A stretch of 9,089 nt of DNA from the NCBI GenBank assembly GCA_015486145.1, contig WFSH01000156.1, positions 1-9,089 of the forward strand, written 5' to 3'. This stretch comes from Mesoaciditogaceae bacterium. GTDB taxonomy: Bacteria; Thermotogota; Thermotogae; Mesoaciditogales; Mesoaciditogaceae. The position numbers and the translations under genes are program-made. Each line of letters begins with the position of its first letter. The first letter of the stretch is position 1. This document shows positions 6,822 through 9,089 of this stretch, one piece after another. The notes below the pieces were generated by a model, which saw nothing but the letters and a program-made list of their open reading frames with translations, had not been told where the DNA came from and searched no databases.

Positions 6822-6915
6822 GTATCCGTGATGCCTCAAAATAAAATCTACAGGAAGTAAGATTCGTTTCGGACAGATTGGACAAACACGGTTTTTATTT
6901 TGACTAAATTAGCGG

Positions 6916-6934
6916 TATACTCTCAAAAAAGAGT
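6916..6934 (+). promoter_or_regulatory. Possible -10 element and small inverted repeat ahead of the nuclease-ATPase gene
   Basis: TATACT at 6916-6921 is a fair -10 box, but no good -35 lies 16-18 bases upstream; a TTGACT (6900-6905) is only 10 bases away. Overlapping it, ACTCT and AGAGT (6919-6923, 6930-6934) form a 5-bp inverted repeat that could be an operator or a weak hairpin. The leader to the GTG would be about 70 bases. Support is weak. Confidence 0.3.
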
Positions 6935-6996
6935 TAATCTTGTTTAAAATCCACAAAACTGAGAAAGGTGAATTTCACTGAGGGGAGATGTAAAAT

Positions 6997-9018
6997 GTGG
7001 AAAATTCATTGAATCTCTTCGATGAAATGGAAACCCATGTGAGATACCTTAACATCGTATTTAATGATAAAAAATTTGATGGTGACTTTAAAGAACTCGT
7101 TGAAAATTTTGAAGAGTTGAGAGCTGTAACCTTTGTTTCATCGCCAAAAGCTTTTTTTGATCTCACCAAAAATTTCAAAAAAGTTATATTGATAATTGGA
7201 ATTGAAGACAACGACATTTTAAACAATTTGGATAAACAGATCAATCCGGATAGCACCGCGGATTTTTTCAAACAGCTTGATAAAGATACCCTTGAAAAAA
7301 TTGCCAAATCAGAAATAGAAATACGTTATGCACGCATTGGGCAAATGATACACTCAAAAATATTCATACTCAGCAAGGGAAACAGGAAAAGAGTCATGGT
7401 TGGTTCAGCCAATTTAACGGGTAGCGCTTTGTCAAACAAAAAGCAGTTTGAGGAACTCATCGTGTACGATCAAGACTACAACTCTTCTTTGTTTAAAATC
7501 TTTGAAGATCGATTTGAAGAAATATACGAGCAAACTTTGGACTACGTTCCAGAAAGGCTAAAAAAGTCCAAAGAACCAATGACGGTAAATTTGGTAACGG
7601 CAAACGGTAAATTCGAGATTCTCTCTGATATGATTAAAAAACAAGAAGCTTTTGTGATATCATCCGACGCTCTAAAAGAGCTAACACCTGTACTGGATGA
7701 AGAAAAAATAAATCTTGACATAAAAAACCGCAAATTCAAGACGATCAAAGAAATTTTTCATAAGATAACGAGAAAATCAAAAGAGAGGGTTGTTTTGATA
7801 AGCCCAAACGAACTTGCAAAAAGAAAACCCATATTCATGGACACTTTCAACCAATCCTCAAAAGCCAAGGAAACGGAAGCAAAAGTTGGCATAAAATGCG
7901 GAACCGATAATTTACTCTACAGAACAGATGGATACCTTTACTCAAAGAAAATTGATGATACGAAAAAAATAGCGTTCTTTTTGGATAAGCTGGAAAGATT
8001 CATAGATGCGTATAAAATTTTTACAATCGGTAGCAAAGAAGAAAAGATTTTTACCCAACAGAGAGTGTTCGAAGCAATATTGTACACTTTCGTTTCTCCA
8101 TATATTTGGAAATTGAGAGAAATTCACATTGAGGAAAAAGGTAGCAAATCTGTCAGGGCTGATATTCCCATATTCTTGGTAATAGCTGGCAGATCGTACA
8201 CTGGAAAAACACATCTTCTTGAATTTTTAAGCGTGCTAACCAACCAAAGACTATTTACGTTTGAAGCTCCTATAAAGCCCTCTGATATTCGAAATTATTT
8301 TTATTCCGGCGAGGTTTTCCCATTGCTGATAGATGAAATGAAAAAACAGTATTTTAGTTCTGGATCGGATTTTTCCACGAAAGGAGAAGGATTTATAAAA
8401 GAACTGTCCAACACCTTAGATAACACACACCCTTGCGTTATTTCAACACTCAACGCCAATTTTGATGCAAATTCTCAAATTATAAGAAGAATTTATTATC
8501 TGGAAATGAAAATAACCTTCGATAAAAAGAGAAGAGAGGAAATGGATAGTTACTACTCTGAGACCGTCAAAGGGCTTAACGATGAACTTTTAAAAGACTT
8601 TTCTTGGCGCATGGCACACAAATTAGATGGTGAACTTTTGATCAAATATGATGCTTTGAGAATCGGAAGAGAGATATTTAAAGACTATTTTCTCCAAACC
8701 AAAAAAACCATTCCTCGATGGTTCAACAAAGAAATGTTAAATGATTACACTTTGAAATCAAAAAATATCTGGAAGACGCTTTTCGAAACGAGAAAAAACG
8801 GGTTCAAAGTGAAGGGAAACGATATTTTAGTGGATATGAAAACCATTTTTACGGACCATTTTGAACAGATGAATGCAAAAAATTATCTCGATCCATCCAT
8901 TGTTAAAGAAGATTCTGTCGTTCTTGTGCTTGATAAGAGAAGATTTTTCGAGTTCATTGACCATAAAGAGGGATTAATAGACAAACTGAAAAAAATCGCA
9001 AAAAACAGAAATTCCTGA
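6997..9018 (+). CDS. PLD-family nuclease fused to a P-loop ATPase, function unknown
   Basis: A complete 673-residue protein without signal peptide or obvious membrane segment. Residues about 1-180 look like a phospholipase-D-type nuclease half: His119-Ser-Lys121 (HSKIFIL), then GSANLTGSALS (137-147) and a following EEL. The Asp of the full HKD motif is Ser126 here, a change also found in PLD domains attached to helicases. With only one such motif the protein probably dimerises. Residues 180-385 are unrecognised. A P-loop follows: Walker A GRSYTGKT (398-405), Walker B PLLIDE (442-447), a sensor-like CVISTLN (480-486) and Arg497-Arg498, a layout like AAA+ or superfamily 3 helicases. The rest is unassigned. 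The start is a GTG with GGGGAG nine bases upstream. The gene is alone and divergent from the housekeeping genes. A DNA-targeting, possibly defensive enzyme is an inference. Confidence 0.85.
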   Translation: MENSLNLFDEMETHVRYLNIVFNDKKFDGDFKELVENFEELRAVTFVSSPKAFFDLTKNFKKVILIIGIEDNDILNNLDKQINPDSTADFFKQLDKDTLEKIAKSEIEIRYARIGQMIHSKIFILSKGNRKRVMVGSANLTGSALSNKKQFEELIVYDQDYNSSLFKIFEDRFEEIYEQTLDYVPERLKKSKEPMTVNLVTANGKFEILSDMIKKQEAFVISSDALKELTPVLDEEKINLDIKNRKFKTIKEIFHKITRKSKERVVLISPNELAKRKPIFMDTFNQSSKAKETEAKVGIKCGTDNLLYRTDGYLYSKKIDDTKKIAFFLDKLERFIDAYKIFTIGSKEEKIFTQQRVFEAILYTFVSPYIWKLREIHIEEKGSKSVRADIPIFLVIAGRSYTGKTHLLEFLSVLTNQRLFTFEAPIKPSDIRNYFYSGEVFPLLIDEMKKQYFSSGSDFSTKGEGFIKELSNTLDNTHPCVISTLNANFDANSQIIRRIYYLEMKITFDKKRREEMDSYYSETVKGLNDELLKDFSWRMAHKLDGELLIKYDALRIGREIFKDYFLQTKKTIPRWFNKEMLNDYTLKSKNIWKTLFETRKNGFKVKGNDILVDMKTIFTDHFEQMNAKNYLDPSIVKEDSVVLVLDKRRFFEFIDHKEGLIDKLKKIAKNRNS

Positions 9019-9037
9019 AAATACACCTATTTTTCAG
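9015..9037 (+). terminator. Weak hairpin at the end of the nuclease-ATPase gene
   Basis: CTGAAAA and TTTTCAG (9015-9021, 9031-9037) form a 7-bp stem with a nine-base loop that starts over the TGA stop codon. The stem is AT-rich and no T-run follows, so it is at best a weak terminator. The last 50 bases of the window show nothing else. Confidence 0.25.
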
Positions 9038-9089
9038 AAAACTGTTGTTCCGTGACATTTGAAAATTGTAAAAAAATCAGTAGCGGCGC

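Noticed and set aside
6871..6884. Direct repeat GGACA-GATT-GGACA between the tRNA and the nuclease-ATPase gene
   Set aside because: Only two five-base copies; not enough to claim a regulator site or an attachment site.
6975..7307. Minus-strand open frame of 110 codons over the start of the nuclease-ATPase gene
   Set aside because: It is a shadow of a real gene whose motifs lie on the plus strand; its serine/leucine-rich composition is typical of such reversals.
6997..9018. The nuclease-ATPase as a cardiolipin synthase or phospholipase
   Set aside because: Only one HKD-like motif, no membrane segment, and a P-loop ATPase in the same chain; these point to a nuclease rather than a lipid enzyme.

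Overview
The window looks like a chromosomal segment from a member of the Thermotogota, moderately AT-rich and with frequent TTG/GTG start codons. The best evidence is the tryptophanyl-tRNA synthetase. It carries the four cysteines C-x22-C-x6-C-x2-C at residues 236, 259, 266 and 269, the spacing known from the [4Fe-4S]-cluster enzyme of Thermotoga maritima. It sits directly upstream of scpA, scpB and an rluB-like pseudouridine synthase. The placement is an inference from the proteins; genus and species cannot be read from this sequence.

Minus strand, read from right to left. A tRNA-Ala(GGC) gene at 6691-6766 has its own promoter (TTGACA, 18-base spacer, TAAAAT) and an intrinsic terminator. 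Next comes an extended -10 promoter and a four-gene operon at 6530-3618: trpS, scpA, scpB, rluB. The last three are packed with a 13-base gap or with overlaps. The operon joins tRNA charging, chromosome condensation (the ScpAB kleisin and its partner for SMC) and 23S rRNA modification. After a 131-base gap holding an odd G-rich element lies a second pair: an exported 744-residue protein made almost entirely of TPR repeats, and a GTGA-overlapping gene for an exported, beta-strand-rich protein that runs off the left edge. They probably form an envelope (outer membrane or 'toga') module. A hairpin at their junction covers the ribosome binding site of the second gene, which suggests translational coupling.

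Plus strand, right end. A single gene at 6997-9018, divergent from the tRNA gene, encodes a 673-residue protein. It joins an N-terminal phospholipase-D-type nuclease domain to a C-terminal P-loop ATPase with features of AAA+/SF3 enzymes. I cannot match this combination to a named system. It is the only accessory-looking gene here and the best candidate for something undescribed, for example a one-gene defence or DNA-processing enzyme.

All major stretches are accounted for. The gaps (3487-3617, 6540-6690, 6767-6996, 9019-9089) are under 300 bases and hold only the signals listed. I saw no CRISPR array, insertion sequence, integrase or attachment site.
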